Assembly: GCF_014395225.1 (NCBI RefSeq)
Contig: NZ_CP060723.1
Coordinates: forward strand, 4,340,001 to 4,404,000
Reading direction: 5' to 3'
Source of the DNA: Pedobacter roseus
GTDB lineage: Bacteria; Bacteroidota; Bacteroidia; Sphingobacteriales; Sphingobacteriaceae
Length of the DNA stretch: 64,000 nucleotides
A program made the position numbers and the translations under genes. This document shows, one piece after another, positions 9,246-16,692 of this stretch. Under the pieces are notes generated by a model. That model saw only the letters and a program-made list of their open reading frames with translations. It did not search any database and was not told where the DNA came from. How positions within the stretch are numbered: position 1 is the first letter of the stretch; every line of letters starts with the position of its first letter.

Positions 9246-9311
9246 ATTATTTTTGTCCAAACTTCTGGGGGCAGTCCATCTATCTGACTGCTTTTACTAA
9301 CCGCAAAATTT

Positions 9312-9749
9312 TTAAATTAATTTAACCTGGCTTTCTTCGTTTCTTAGTGTATAAACCCTCATGCAAATAAATGTAATAAGAAATGTAGGACCATAAGTAA
9401 TCAAGAATTCATCGATTGAAAGATTCATTAATTTTCCCCGTAACAATAGATAAATCAAAAAGATTGCAATTGAAGCCATCATAGCATTGGTTGCAATATT
9501 GGGTTTATTATAAGTTACCGGTGCAATGCCGCCAATTTTCCTCATATTAAATAAAAGCGTGCAGAAACTTAGTGCAATAAATACAGCAGCATCCTTTATA
9601 TCGAGGTTAACATTGAAGCTGTAATTTGAAGCAATAAGTGGTAACAGCCTAAGATATCCCATCATGATTACATAAGTGATCGGCAGGCAAAGTAATAAAG
9701 TAGTTAATGTTACTTTTAAAGTATAAGTGAGCGATTGTTTCATATACAT
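9312..9749 (-). CDS. Hypothetical four-helix membrane protein
   Basis: 145 residues, not recognised. Four hydrophobic segments are visible: TLTTLLLCLPITYVIMMGYL, DAAVFIALSFCTLLF, ATNAMMASIAIFLIYLLL and FLITYGPTFLITFICMRVY. No catalytic motif is seen. A start at the second methionine (MKQSLTY) is equally possible. It is convergent with IS copy 1 and the regulator, and stands alone; 147 bp with no gene separate it from the MutS-like gene. Confidence 0.6.
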   Translation of the reverse strand: MYMKQSLTYTLKVTLTTLLLCLPITYVIMMGYLRLLPLIASNYSFNVNLDIKDAAVFIALSFCTLLFNMRKIGGIAPVTYNKPNIATNAMMASIAIFLIYLLLRGKLMNLSIDEFLITYGPTFLITFICMRVYTLRNEESQVKLI

Positions 9750-9896
9750 TTAATCTAGATTGAGCTTAGCGGTTCTTTTAACCAAGATACGAATTCTGTG
9801 GATTTTCATTTCGTTTTTAATGCAGCAGGTATTACAATTTTACTGGTTTAAATATTTCTTCAGTGTCAGATGGTAAAATCTAACACCACTTACTCA

Positions 9897-11711
9897 TTAA
9901 TCCAAGGTTAAACCTATTTCTTTCAGTAAAATAGCAGCATTAAATGTTTTGCATGGTCCTCGCTTAAGCAGGTAATCGAATTTCATTTCACCTTCGGTAA
10001 TCTGGATATCAAAATGGAAATTACGGACCGTTTCAGGATGATCTATAATCAGATCGGCCAGTTGCAGATCGTGCGTAGCAAAAAGTGCAGGTGTTTTTTC
10101 GGTAATCAGTTTTTCTACAAAAACCTTCGATCCCAAATATTTATCCCTGCTGTTGGTCCCGCGGAGCATTTCATCAATCAATACAAGCGTATCCTTATCT
10201 TTCACCACATGGTCTAAAATCATCTTTAAGCGGTTCAGCTCCGCCTTAAAAGTAGAAGTACTCTCATTTAGCGAATCTTTGATCCGCATATAGGTATTGA
10301 TCGAAAAAACAGATAATTCCATAATTTTGGCACAAACTGGTGCGCCTGTATAGGCCAATATCATATTAATGCCCAATGTGCGCAAAAAAGTACTTTTGCC
10401 GGCCATGTTGGAGCCTGTTACAATATCGACTGTTGGTTTTGTTTCGAGATGAAAATCGTTGTTTACCCTCAACTGCTCCTTAATCAGCGGATGGCCAATA
10501 TGAATGGCCGACAGGGCAAATTGATCTTTAATAACAGGAAAAACCCAATCGGGCTGATTATAAGCTGTTGTGGCCAGTGAAATCAGTTCTTCAAAATCGC
10601 CCAAATGATCCAAGGCTGTAACCACATCATCTGAAGATGATTTATACCAGTTATCGAGATTTACACAGCACCTTAAATCCCATAATAAAAGTGCATTCAA
10701 TATTCCGCCAACGATAAGGTTCAATCTCGCATCAAAATTCCCGATAATTTTAGAAAGCGCTTTAATTTCTTTACTTACCGGAATTTTCGAGTCCAATAAA
10801 CCTAAGGTATAAGGGCTTTTCCAATTTTGAATTTCTGTCCATAAAATGGCACCGGCATATCCATTCAGGAGATTAGAGCTTCCCCCAAAGGTGTAAAAAA
10901 CCTTATTGATTTTTGCACCCAACAACACATTCCAACCTGTATGAATAATACAAAGCAATATCAAAACTTTCCAGAAAATACTACTCACAAAAAGTCCGGC
11001 TAAAATCAGGGCGATGGAAAGATAAGGGACTAATTTAACGTAAAGCCTCAAAAATTTTCCTTTCACAAATTCCAGTTGCGCCCCCAATTGGTACTTTAAC
11101 TGCGTTTTAATCTGCTCTATCCTATCCGGATCGTAACCATGCAGATTAGCCCTGAAACTATAGGTTTCATCTATTTTTTCAATAATTTCTTTTACCGCTT
11201 CCTGTCTCAGCAGTATCTTATCAAGTGTAGATTTTTCTGCTAAACTTTTAGCCAAAATATCATTCCCGCTTTTGGTACTGCAACGGTTAATCAGTGCAAA
11301 TAATGATGCATTTCCAAAAATATCTAGATCAGAAGTATAAGGATGCAGCTCCGATTCGAAAGCCGTACCATGATTGTAACCGTTTGCTATTCCATTTAAA
11401 ATATTCCACTCGTTCTGATAAACCCACAAAAGCTGTTTTTTATAATCGATTTCACGATCGAGCTTACTTTGCCTGCGCACAATAAATGCAAAAGCAATTA
11501 CAGGCACCATTAAGCCAATCTGGATCAAAGTCCGCAGGTTATCATCTGCTGAGCTCACCAGTGCAATAAAAAGTAAAATTTCGGCAAGGAACAAACCGAT
11601 GCGCATAAAAGAAAGCTGGTCGATCAGCTTTTTGGTCTGATCAATTTCTGTGGTAACTTCTTTTATTTTCTCCTGGTAACCGGCTATGATTTCTTGTTGT
11701 TGTTTCAGCAT
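9897..11711 (-). CDS. MutS-related ATPase with membrane segments
   Basis: 604 residues from the ATG at 11711. The open frame continues to 12011, but that extension lies antisense to rlmH and is not MutS-like. A coiled-coil N-terminus (KEVTTEIDQTKKLIDQL) leads into two hydrophobic segments (about residues 37-79), and a further hydrophobic pair sits in the middle (LVPYLSIALILAGLF, VLILLCIIHTGWNVLL). A MutS core/lever region begins near SDLDIFGNASLFALINRCST. The C-terminal MutS ATPase has Walker A GSNMAGKST, Walker B LVLIDEMLRGTNSRDK and FATHDLQLADL. The mismatch-reading domain I is absent, so this is a MutS-family paralogue rather than the repair protein; its cellular role is not known. Confidence 0.85.
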   Translation of the reverse strand: MLKQQQEIIAGYQEKIKEVTTEIDQTKKLIDQLSFMRIGLFLAEILLFIALVSSADDNLRTLIQIGLMVPVIAFAFIVRRQSKLDREIDYKKQLLWVYQNEWNILNGIANGYNHGTAFESELHPYTSDLDIFGNASLFALINRCSTKSGNDILAKSLAEKSTLDKILLRQEAVKEIIEKIDETYSFRANLHGYDPDRIEQIKTQLKYQLGAQLEFVKGKFLRLYVKLVPYLSIALILAGLFVSSIFWKVLILLCIIHTGWNVLLGAKINKVFYTFGGSSNLLNGYAGAILWTEIQNWKSPYTLGLLDSKIPVSKEIKALSKIIGNFDARLNLIVGGILNALLLWDLRCCVNLDNWYKSSSDDVVTALDHLGDFEELISLATTAYNQPDWVFPVIKDQFALSAIHIGHPLIKEQLRVNNDFHLETKPTVDIVTGSNMAGKSTFLRTLGINMILAYTGAPVCAKIMELSVFSINTYMRIKDSLNESTSTFKAELNRLKMILDHVVKDKDTLVLIDEMLRGTNSRDKYLGSKVFVEKLITEKTPALFATHDLQLADLIIDHPETVRNFHFDIQITEGEMKFDYLLKRGPCKTFNAAILLKEIGLTLD

Positions 11712-11822
11712 GATTTTTATTCTGTATATATTTCCGAAGCTATCAGATGGATAGATTGTATTTTTTGTTACAATTTTCTCTAAGTTTGAATCTCCAAATT
11801 CTAAAGATAGGCAAAATATTAA

Positions 11823-12296
11823 ATGAAGATTACCCTGATCGCCATTGGCAAAACCGAAGATAAATATCTCATTGAGGGAATTGATAAATACATCAACCGC
11901 CTGAAACATTATATTAATTTTAGTTTTTTGGCCATACCTGATGTTAAAAACGTTAAAAACCTGAGTGAGGCGCAACAAAAAGCAAAAGAAGCAGAGTTGC
12001 TGCACAAACAAATCAATAATGGCGATGTTGTTATTTTATTGGATGAAAAGGGAAAAAAATATTCTTCGGTGGCATTTTCCAACTATTTAAATAAACAGAT
12101 GGTGGGCAGTGTACAGCATCTTATTTTTATCATCGGTGGGCCTTACGGCTTTGACGAAACCATTTACAAAAGGGCAAATGGTTTAATCTCCTTATCGGAT
12201 ATGACTTTTTCACACCAAATGATCAGGTTGTTTTTTGTAGAGCAGCTTTACCGGGGATTTAGTATTTTAAAAGGAGAACCTTATCATCACGCTTAA
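11823..12296 (+). CDS. rlmH: 23S rRNA (pseudouridine1915-N3)-methyltransferase RlmH
   Basis: 157 residues, the normal length. The SPOUT fold shows its landmarks: MKITLIAIGK at the N-terminus, VVILLDEKGKKYSS, IFIIGGPYGFD (the SAM-binding knot loop), and the family C-terminus LSDMTFSHQMIRLFFVEQLYR followed by EPYHHA. The enzyme methylates pseudouridine 1915 in helix 69 of 23S rRNA. It is divergent from the MutS-like gene with 111 bp between start codons. Confidence 0.97.
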   Translation: MKITLIAIGKTEDKYLIEGIDKYINRLKHYINFSFLAIPDVKNVKNLSEAQQKAKEAELLHKQINNGDVVILLDEKGKKYSSVAFSNYLNKQMVGSVQHLIFIIGGPYGFDETIYKRANGLISLSDMTFSHQMIRLFFVEQLYRGFSILKGEPYHHA

Positions 12297-12297
12297 G

Positions 12298-12360
12298 ATG
12301 GAAAATGGTTGAGGTAAGATGGATGACGTAAAATGCGGGCGATGTAAATATGGAAAAATA
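12298..12360. repeat. Intergenic word repeat related to 56218-56260
   Basis: Immediately after rlmH the sequence reads GATGGAAAATGGTTGAGGTA then AGATGGATGACGTAAAATG. The start of the repeat downstream of the carboxylase gene (about 56219) reads GATGGAAGATGGATGAGGTA then AGATGGATAATGG. The two share word order over about 35 bases; no ORF is present. Confidence 0.5.
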
Positions 12361-12391
12361 GAATTAAAATCATCATTAAATAAAAGAAACT

Positions 12392-12520
12392 ATGATACTG
12401 GATAAATATAAACGGGAATACAGATATAAAAGCGATCAGAACCGCAACAATAAATACTTATGGATCAGCATTATTGCTTCTTTAGTGATTGTAGCTTTGC
12501 TTTGGTATTTTTTCGATTAA
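12392..12520 (+). CDS. Small single-pass membrane protein, 42 residues
   Basis: ATG at 12392 opens MILDKYKREYRYKSDQNRNN, then a hydrophobic helix WISIIASLVIVALLWYFF and a stop after Asp42. The positive, charged N-terminus followed by a clean membrane segment at the C-terminus is typical of a real tail-anchored or single-pass microprotein. It sits between rlmH and a strong hairpin. Function unknown. Confidence 0.6.
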   Translation: MILDKYKREYRYKSDQNRNNKYLWISIIASLVIVALLWYFFD

Positions 12521-12526
12521 ACCCAT

Positions 12527-12557
12527 AAAAAAACACCAGACAAATTTGCCTGGTGTT
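12527..12557 (-). terminator. Rho-independent terminator for the DUF5606 gene
   Basis: AACACCAG (12532-12539) pairs with CTGGTGTT (12550-12557); the inner CAAATTTG is itself palindromic. On the minus strand the stem is followed by a run of seven T (12527-12533 read as A on the plus strand). It lies 24 bp beyond the stop of the minus-strand gene and may also act on the small plus-strand ORF. Confidence 0.85.
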
Positions 12558-12580
12558 CTCTATCATTATGTAAATAAAGC

Positions 12581-13123
12581 TTAAACGCCTTTTTTACTTG
12601 TCATGCTTGCTTTTTTAGCAGGAGCTGAAGTTTTTGTACTTGCTTTAGCACTTGCTGATGCTTTTGAACCGGTAGCTTTAGTTTTCTTATCTGCAGCTGC
12701 TTTTTCTTCTGATAATTTAACCTCTGCCGGGGTACCAGGTGTTTCCGGAGTTTCTTCAGTAAATAAAGGAAGATCTTTCAACAGGTTATACCAGGTAATG
12801 ATTTTCTTCATATCTGAAGCATAAACTTTTTCCTGATCGTGGCCTGGAGCTACTTCTAAGAAGTAAGCACGCAAATCACCTTTTAAATCCGGAGTTGATC
12901 CTTTTTCAGAAATTTTAGCAAAAATATCTGCCAATTTAATTTCTTCATCCTCACCATACACCGTAATATCTTCTAATGAAGCTAATTTTGTGTTAGTGAT
13001 ATTGGCTACAACTTTAGTTTTCTGGGCATCTAAACCCTCTAAAATATAACCCACTTTATTTTGTCCAACCAGTTTAAACAAACCTGGTCTGCCAGATACG
13101 GCAACAATTCCTCTTAAATTCAT
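12581..13123 (-). CDS. DUF5606 domain protein
   Basis: 180 residues from the ATG at 13123; the open frame starts at 13171, but those extra 16 residues come from the repeat DNA upstream. The family N-terminus MNLRGIVAVSGRPGLFKLVG is present, followed by VGYILEGLDAQKTKVVANI and YGEDEEIKLADIFAKI. From about residue 120 the chain becomes a low-complexity Ala/Lys/Thr/Ser tail (KATGSKASASAKASTKTSAP), similar to basic nucleic-acid-binding tails. The family is typical of Bacteroidota and has no established function. Confidence 0.88.
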   Translation of the reverse strand: MNLRGIVAVSGRPGLFKLVGQNKVGYILEGLDAQKTKVVANITNTKLASLEDITVYGEDEEIKLADIFAKISEKGSTPDLKGDLRAYFLEVAPGHDQEKVYASDMKKIITWYNLLKDLPLFTEETPETPGTPAEVKLSEEKAAADKKTKATGSKASASAKASTKTSAPAKKASMTSKKGV

Positions 13124-13126
13124 ATT

Positions 13127-13276
13127 TTTTTTTGAGATATGAGATTCGAGATATGAGATATGAGAAATCACTCAAATCAAATAACTAAAACTCCCTGTTC
13201 AATTATTAATGAGAATGGGACATTAATCAGAGAAATCAAGTCTCAAATCTAATGTCTCAAATCTCGCATCTATTTT
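13127..13276. repeat. Word repeat of GAGATATGAGA type forming an imperfect inverted array
   Basis: Between the DUF5606 gene and the cyclophilin gene, three to four variants of GAGATATGAGATTCGAG (13134-13166) face complementary variants TCTCAAATCTAATGTCTCAA ending near 13270. The two sides could fold on each other imperfectly. It resembles other word-like intergenic repeats in this window. No gene is seen. Confidence 0.5.
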
Positions 13277-13738
13277 TTAATCTTCTAAAACTTCAATATT
13301 CAAAATTTTATCGCCCTGGCGGATATCGTCCACAAGATCCACATTCTCAACAACTTTACCAAAACAAGTATGGTTACGGTCTAAATGTGCAGTATTGGTT
13401 CTGCTGTGGCAGATAAAAAACTGTGAACCACCAGTGTTACGGCCAGCATGCGCCATTGATAAAACACCACGGTCGTGATATTGGTTTTCGCCATCCAGTT
13501 CGCAATCAATTTTGTAACCCGGACCACCAGTACCTGCTAAATGTGCTTTAGCCGGGTCTTTTGAATTTGGGCATCCACCCTGAACCATAAAGTTAGGGAT
13601 TACACGGTGAAAAGTTACACCATCATAAAAGCCTTCTTTAGCTAATTTTTTAAAGTTTGCAACGGCTTTCGGCGCATCGTTTTCGTAGAATTCTACAGTC
13701 ATCTCGCCTTTTTCTGTTTTTATTATTGCTTTACTCAT
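13277..13738 (-). CDS. Peptidyl-prolyl cis-trans isomerase, cyclophilin type
   Basis: 153 residues from MSKAIIKTEKGEMTVEF (ATG at 13738); the longer frame to 13816 adds 26 unrelated residues. Cyclophilin landmarks are present: FHRVIPNFMVQGG (catalytic Arg), GTGGPGYKIDCE, GVLSMAHAGRNTGGSQFFI and HLDRNHTCFGKVVENVDLVD. There is no signal peptide, so it acts in the cytoplasm in proline isomerisation during folding. Confidence 0.95.
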   Translation of the reverse strand: MSKAIIKTEKGEMTVEFYENDAPKAVANFKKLAKEGFYDGVTFHRVIPNFMVQGGCPNSKDPAKAHLAGTGGPGYKIDCELDGENQYHDRGVLSMAHAGRNTGGSQFFICHSRTNTAHLDRNHTCFGKVVENVDLVDDIRQGDKILNIEVLED

Positions 13739-13893
13739 ATTAATATCGGTACTAATTTTAAATTTTGTTCGCCAAAAAAAATGCTCATTTTTTTTGGTAG
13801 AGGGCAAAAATAACAAAATTGTATAACTTATAACACCATTAAATTTTTCTATCCAGTTTAAATGCGGTATTTTAGTCTTTTAAGCATACCGAT

Positions 13894-15153
13894 TTGATAA
13901 AGAAATATTATATCCTGCTCATTTGCCTGCTTTGCTCTTTAGGACTGAGGGCTTCATCACTGTTGATTTATATGGATGAAGACCAAAAGAACCACCTAAA
14001 AGCTTATGGTATTGCCTATTGGACCATCAGTAAACAGCTGGAGGTTGATTGGCTTTTAAATTACCGCGGGGGAAGCTTTTTAATTAAATACAACAAAGCG
14101 GTAGAGGATGAGTTAAAAATCCGTGGGGTATCTTATGAGGTCATCGCTGATGGTAAGGTGGTGAGCTTGCTGAATGAAATCAGCGATCCATCTGTAAACA
14201 TGGAAATGGTGAAACTGGAGAAAACACCAAAAATTGCGGTTTATTCACCTAAAAGCAAATTACCCTGGGATGATGCGGTTACGCTGGTGCTTACTTATGC
14301 AGAAATTCCTTACGATGTAATTTATGATGACGACATTCTTCAGGATAAATTAAGCAAATACGACTGGCTGCATTTGCACCATGAAGATTTTACCGGACAG
14401 TATGGACGTTTTTGGGCCAATTTCAGGTATGCCACCTGGTACCAGGAAGATGTTAAAAACCAGGAAGCTTTGGCTAAGCGTATGGGTTATAAAAAAGTAT
14501 CTGAAATGAAACTGGCTGTAGCCAAACACATCAAAGAATACTGTGCAGGCGGAGGTTTCCTCTTTGCCATGTGTTCTGGTACGGATAGTTTTGATATTGC
14601 ACTGGCTGCTGATGGGGTTGATATCTGTGCCCAAATGTTTGATGGCGATCCTGCCGACCCAAATGCACAGGCTAAACTGGATTTTAACAAAACTTTGGCC
14701 TTTCAGAATTTTAAACTGGATAATAACCCGATGAACTATGAGTTTTCGGATATTGATGCTACCCAAACACGTACCCTGAACCAAAGCAACGATTACTTTA
14801 CCTTATTCGATTTCTCTGCGAAATGGGATTTGGTGCCCACCATGCTTACCCAGGATCATGATAAGGTAATTAAAGGTTTTATGGGCCAAACAACCGCTTT
14901 TAGAAAAAGTCTGGTGAAGACTAGTGTAACTGTTCTGGGCGAAAATAAAGGCGCTGCCGAAGTGAGGTACTTACATGGAGAGATTGGAAAAGGACAGTTT
15001 ACTTTTTACGGTGGCCATGATCCGGAAGATTACCAGCATGCGGTTGGGGATCCGCCAACAGATTTAAGTCTGCATCCCAACTCGCCGGGTTACCGTTTAA
15101 TTTTAAACAACGTACTTTTTCCGGCAGCAAAAAAGAAACCTCAAAAAACTTAA
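13894..15153 (+). CDS. Secreted conserved protein (often labelled asparagine synthetase B) with a GATase-like core
   Basis: 419 residues using the TTG at 13894; no ATG gives the signal peptide (IKKYYILLICLLCSLGLRAS), so TTG is chosen. Homologues in Bacteroidota are often named asparagine synthetase B, but no ATP-pyrophosphatase or Ntn glutaminase motif is visible. Instead, GGGFLFAMCSGTDSFDIAL resembles the nucleophile elbow of class I glutamine-amidotransferase-like folds. TFYGGHDPEDY near the C-terminus may supply a histidine. The signal peptide implies periplasmic action. The function is not known and the common label is probably wrong. Confidence 0.7.
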   Translation: MIKKYYILLICLLCSLGLRASSLLIYMDEDQKNHLKAYGIAYWTISKQLEVDWLLNYRGGSFLIKYNKAVEDELKIRGVSYEVIADGKVVSLLNEISDPSVNMEMVKLEKTPKIAVYSPKSKLPWDDAVTLVLTYAEIPYDVIYDDDILQDKLSKYDWLHLHHEDFTGQYGRFWANFRYATWYQEDVKNQEALAKRMGYKKVSEMKLAVAKHIKEYCAGGGFLFAMCSGTDSFDIALAADGVDICAQMFDGDPADPNAQAKLDFNKTLAFQNFKLDNNPMNYEFSDIDATQTRTLNQSNDYFTLFDFSAKWDLVPTMLTQDHDKVIKGFMGQTTAFRKSLVKTSVTVLGENKGAAEVRYLHGEIGKGQFTFYGGHDPEDYQHAVGDPPTDLSLHPNSPGYRLILNNVLFPAAKKKPQKT

Positions 15154-15352
15154 TATTTTATAATATTACCGTTTTGGTATTATTCCTTTTTAGGTATAAA
15201 AAAATCTTACCTATACCTAATATTCCTATTAACTATACAGTAAAATGCCTGCATTGGTATAACGATCTATCGATATCACTATATCAGAAATCATTAAAAA
15301 AGACACTGTAAACCAGACAATTAGAAGCTTAAATGTAACAGACTTGATACTT

Positions 15353-15367
15353 TGGCACAGCTTTTGG
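15353..15367 (+). promoter_or_regulatory. Candidate sigma-54-type promoter
   Basis: TGGCAC (15353-15358), five bases, then TTGG (15364-15367) gives GG-N10-GG, one base from the canonical sigma-54 GG-N10-GC. It lies 75 bp upstream of the outer-membrane barrel gene. The other 288 bp between the two genes hold only AT-rich DNA with ATTACCGTTTTGGTATTATT-like small palindromes. Neither an RpoN gene nor an activator is visible in the window. Confidence 0.4.
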
Positions 15368-15441
15368 AAATGAGGCTTGTAATTAACAACGGGTGAAAGC
15401 CTGAAAATTTTAAAACAAGATTCTTCTAAAAGAAAAATATT

Positions 15442-16182
15442 ATGAAAAAGTTATTATTAAGCGCTTCAGTTTTATTATTAGCAACAGGTGCATTTGCACA
15501 AACAAAAATGACTGGTGAAACTTCACGTTTTGGAATTAAAGCTGGTGTTAACCTTTCAAAATTTCATGCAGGTGGCGATGATGCCGCAGCCAATGCTTTT
15601 AATGATAATGCAAAAAACAATGTTGGTTTTAATGTTACTGCATTTGGTGATTTTGGTGTAGGAAATAATTTCTTTATCCAACCAGGTGTTTCGTTACAGA
15701 ATAAAGGTAACAAATTCGAATCTACTGGTACTTCAACTATTGGAAATAACACCATTACCACTACTTCATCTGTTAAAACAAATTTAATGGCTATCGAAGT
15801 ACCAATTAATGCAGTGTTTAGAATTCCTACTGGTGATGCTGGTGCAGTTCAGATCAGTGCTGGTCCTTACATCGGTTTTAACATTTCGGGTAAAGATAAA
15901 GGAGAAAATGTTGTTACAACTGTGAATAATTCGAATAACAACAGTACTACTGTTACCAGCTCTAACGACAGAGACTTATCATTTGGTAGTGCAAATGATA
16001 AAAACTACAATAGTACCGAATTTGGTGCAAACTTCGGTTTATCTTACCGTACAAACTCTGGATTTTTAGTTGGTGCTAACTATGGTTTAGGTTTAACCGA
16101 TTTAACACCAAAAGACAGACAGGCTAATAGCAACAAGTTAACTAACCGCGTGTTAGGTTTCTCAGTTGGTTATTCGTTCTAA
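15442..16182 (+). CDS. Outer-membrane beta-barrel protein (PorT-like)
   Basis: 246 residues. Signal peptide MKKLLLSASVLLLATGAFAQ is clear. The mature part reads as a small porin-like barrel: RFGIKAGVNLSKFH near the start, alternating polar/hydrophobic strands with VGFNVTAFGDFGVG, GLSYRTNSGFLVGANYG, and a C-terminal strand ending VLGFSVGYSF with the final aromatic typical of outer-membrane barrels. Asn/Ser/Thr-rich loops lie near residues 170-190. A strong terminator follows. Ligand unknown. Confidence 0.88.
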   Translation: MKKLLLSASVLLLATGAFAQTKMTGETSRFGIKAGVNLSKFHAGGDDAAANAFNDNAKNNVGFNVTAFGDFGVGNNFFIQPGVSLQNKGNKFESTGTSTIGNNTITTTSSVKTNLMAIEVPINAVFRIPTGDAGAVQISAGPYIGFNISGKDKGENVVTTVNNSNNNSTTVTSSNDRDLSFGSANDKNYNSTEFGANFGLSYRTNSGFLVGANYGLGLTDLTPKDRQANSNKLTNRVLGFSVGYSF

Positions 16183-16202
16183 GAAAAGCCTTAAAAGTAA
16201 AA

Positions 16203-16236
16203 AACCGTCCCGATATAAAATCGGGGCGGTTTTTTT
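16203..16236 (+). terminator. Rho-independent terminator of the barrel gene
   Basis: CCGTCCCGAT pairs with ATCGGGGCGG around a short AAA-containing loop, and a run of seven T follows. It begins 21 bp after the stop codon. Confidence 0.92.
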
Positions 16237-16282
16237 ATGCCCTATAAAACTTCAGTTGAATATTTTTTTGCTTTACTCAAGG

Positions 16283-16548
16283 ACCCGCCATTTCGATCCC
16301 GAAGATTCGGGAAGAAATCTTTTAAATTCGATTTTAGTAACTTGGTAAATAGATCTCTCCATTTCGCTGCGCTACAGTCGAGATGATTCTGTTTATGGTA
16401 GGATATATGGTATGAAGATAAATATGAGTGACAGATGGATAAAGGAGTTAATTGGTCTCGAAGTATCGTCATTTCGACCGCAGTGGAGAAATCTTTGAAC
16501 CATGTTAAAAAATTTCTCCATTACGTTGCACTCCAGTCGAAATGACGA
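16283..16548. repeat. Two REP-like dispersed repeats (family B)
   Basis: This occupies most of the 510-bp gap between the barrel and porin genes; no gene is seen there. Copy B1 (about 16288-16385) has CATTTCGATCCCGAAGATTC, GAAATCTTTTAA and TCTCCATTTCGCTGCGCTAC. Copy B2 (16466-16548) has outer arms TCGTCATTTCGACCG and CAGTCGAAATGACGA and a core GAAATCTTTGAACCATG followed by TTAAAAAATTTCTCC. B2 and B3 (28188-28292) share the core with few differences, so these are members of one dispersed family. Confidence 0.75.
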
Positions 16549-16692
16549 CTTTACTATGGAATCTGTAAATGGTAGCCTGTCGAAAAACCTTTTAAATACT
16601 TTTTAAGATGTTTCGCCAAGCTTAACATAACAGCATCTGAGCTGGAATCACCCTTATGATACAATCTCTGTTTATGTCCCTCAATTGATTTA

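Larger units (their letters stand above)
7842..9278 (+). mobile_element. IS3-family (IS150-like) insertion sequence, copy 1, 1437 bp
   Basis: The ends are imperfect 25-bp inverted repeats beginning TACACTGCCCCCA on the left and, as reverse complement of the right end, TGGACTGCCCCCA. A direct repeat TCT flanks the element (7839-7841 and 9279-9281), the 3-bp duplication typical of IS3 elements. Inside are orfA and orfB in the 0 and -1 frames. A second copy lies at 60122-61556 in opposite orientation with identical encoded proteins. It is inserted in the loop of the regulator's terminator. Confidence 0.95.
7826..9295 (+). terminator. Terminator hairpin split by IS copy 1
   Basis: GCAGTCAGGT at 7826-7835, four bases after the regulator's stop codon, is complementary to ATCTGACTGC at 9282-9291 (10 bp with one G-T pair), which is followed by TTTT (9292-9295). 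With the IS and one copy of the TCT duplication removed, the arms enclose a six-base loop GTTTCT and the whole is a normal Rho-independent terminator. In the present DNA the arms are about 1.45 kb apart. Confidence 0.8.

Noticed and set aside
11712..12011. N-terminal extension of the MutS-like protein
   Set aside because: It is antisense to rlmH, lacks MutS features, and a good ATG with coiled-coil start lies at 11711.
14350..14784. 144-codon minus-strand open frame inside the exported protein gene
   Set aside because: It is fully antisense to a gene with signal peptide and conserved motifs; codon pattern is that of a shadow frame.
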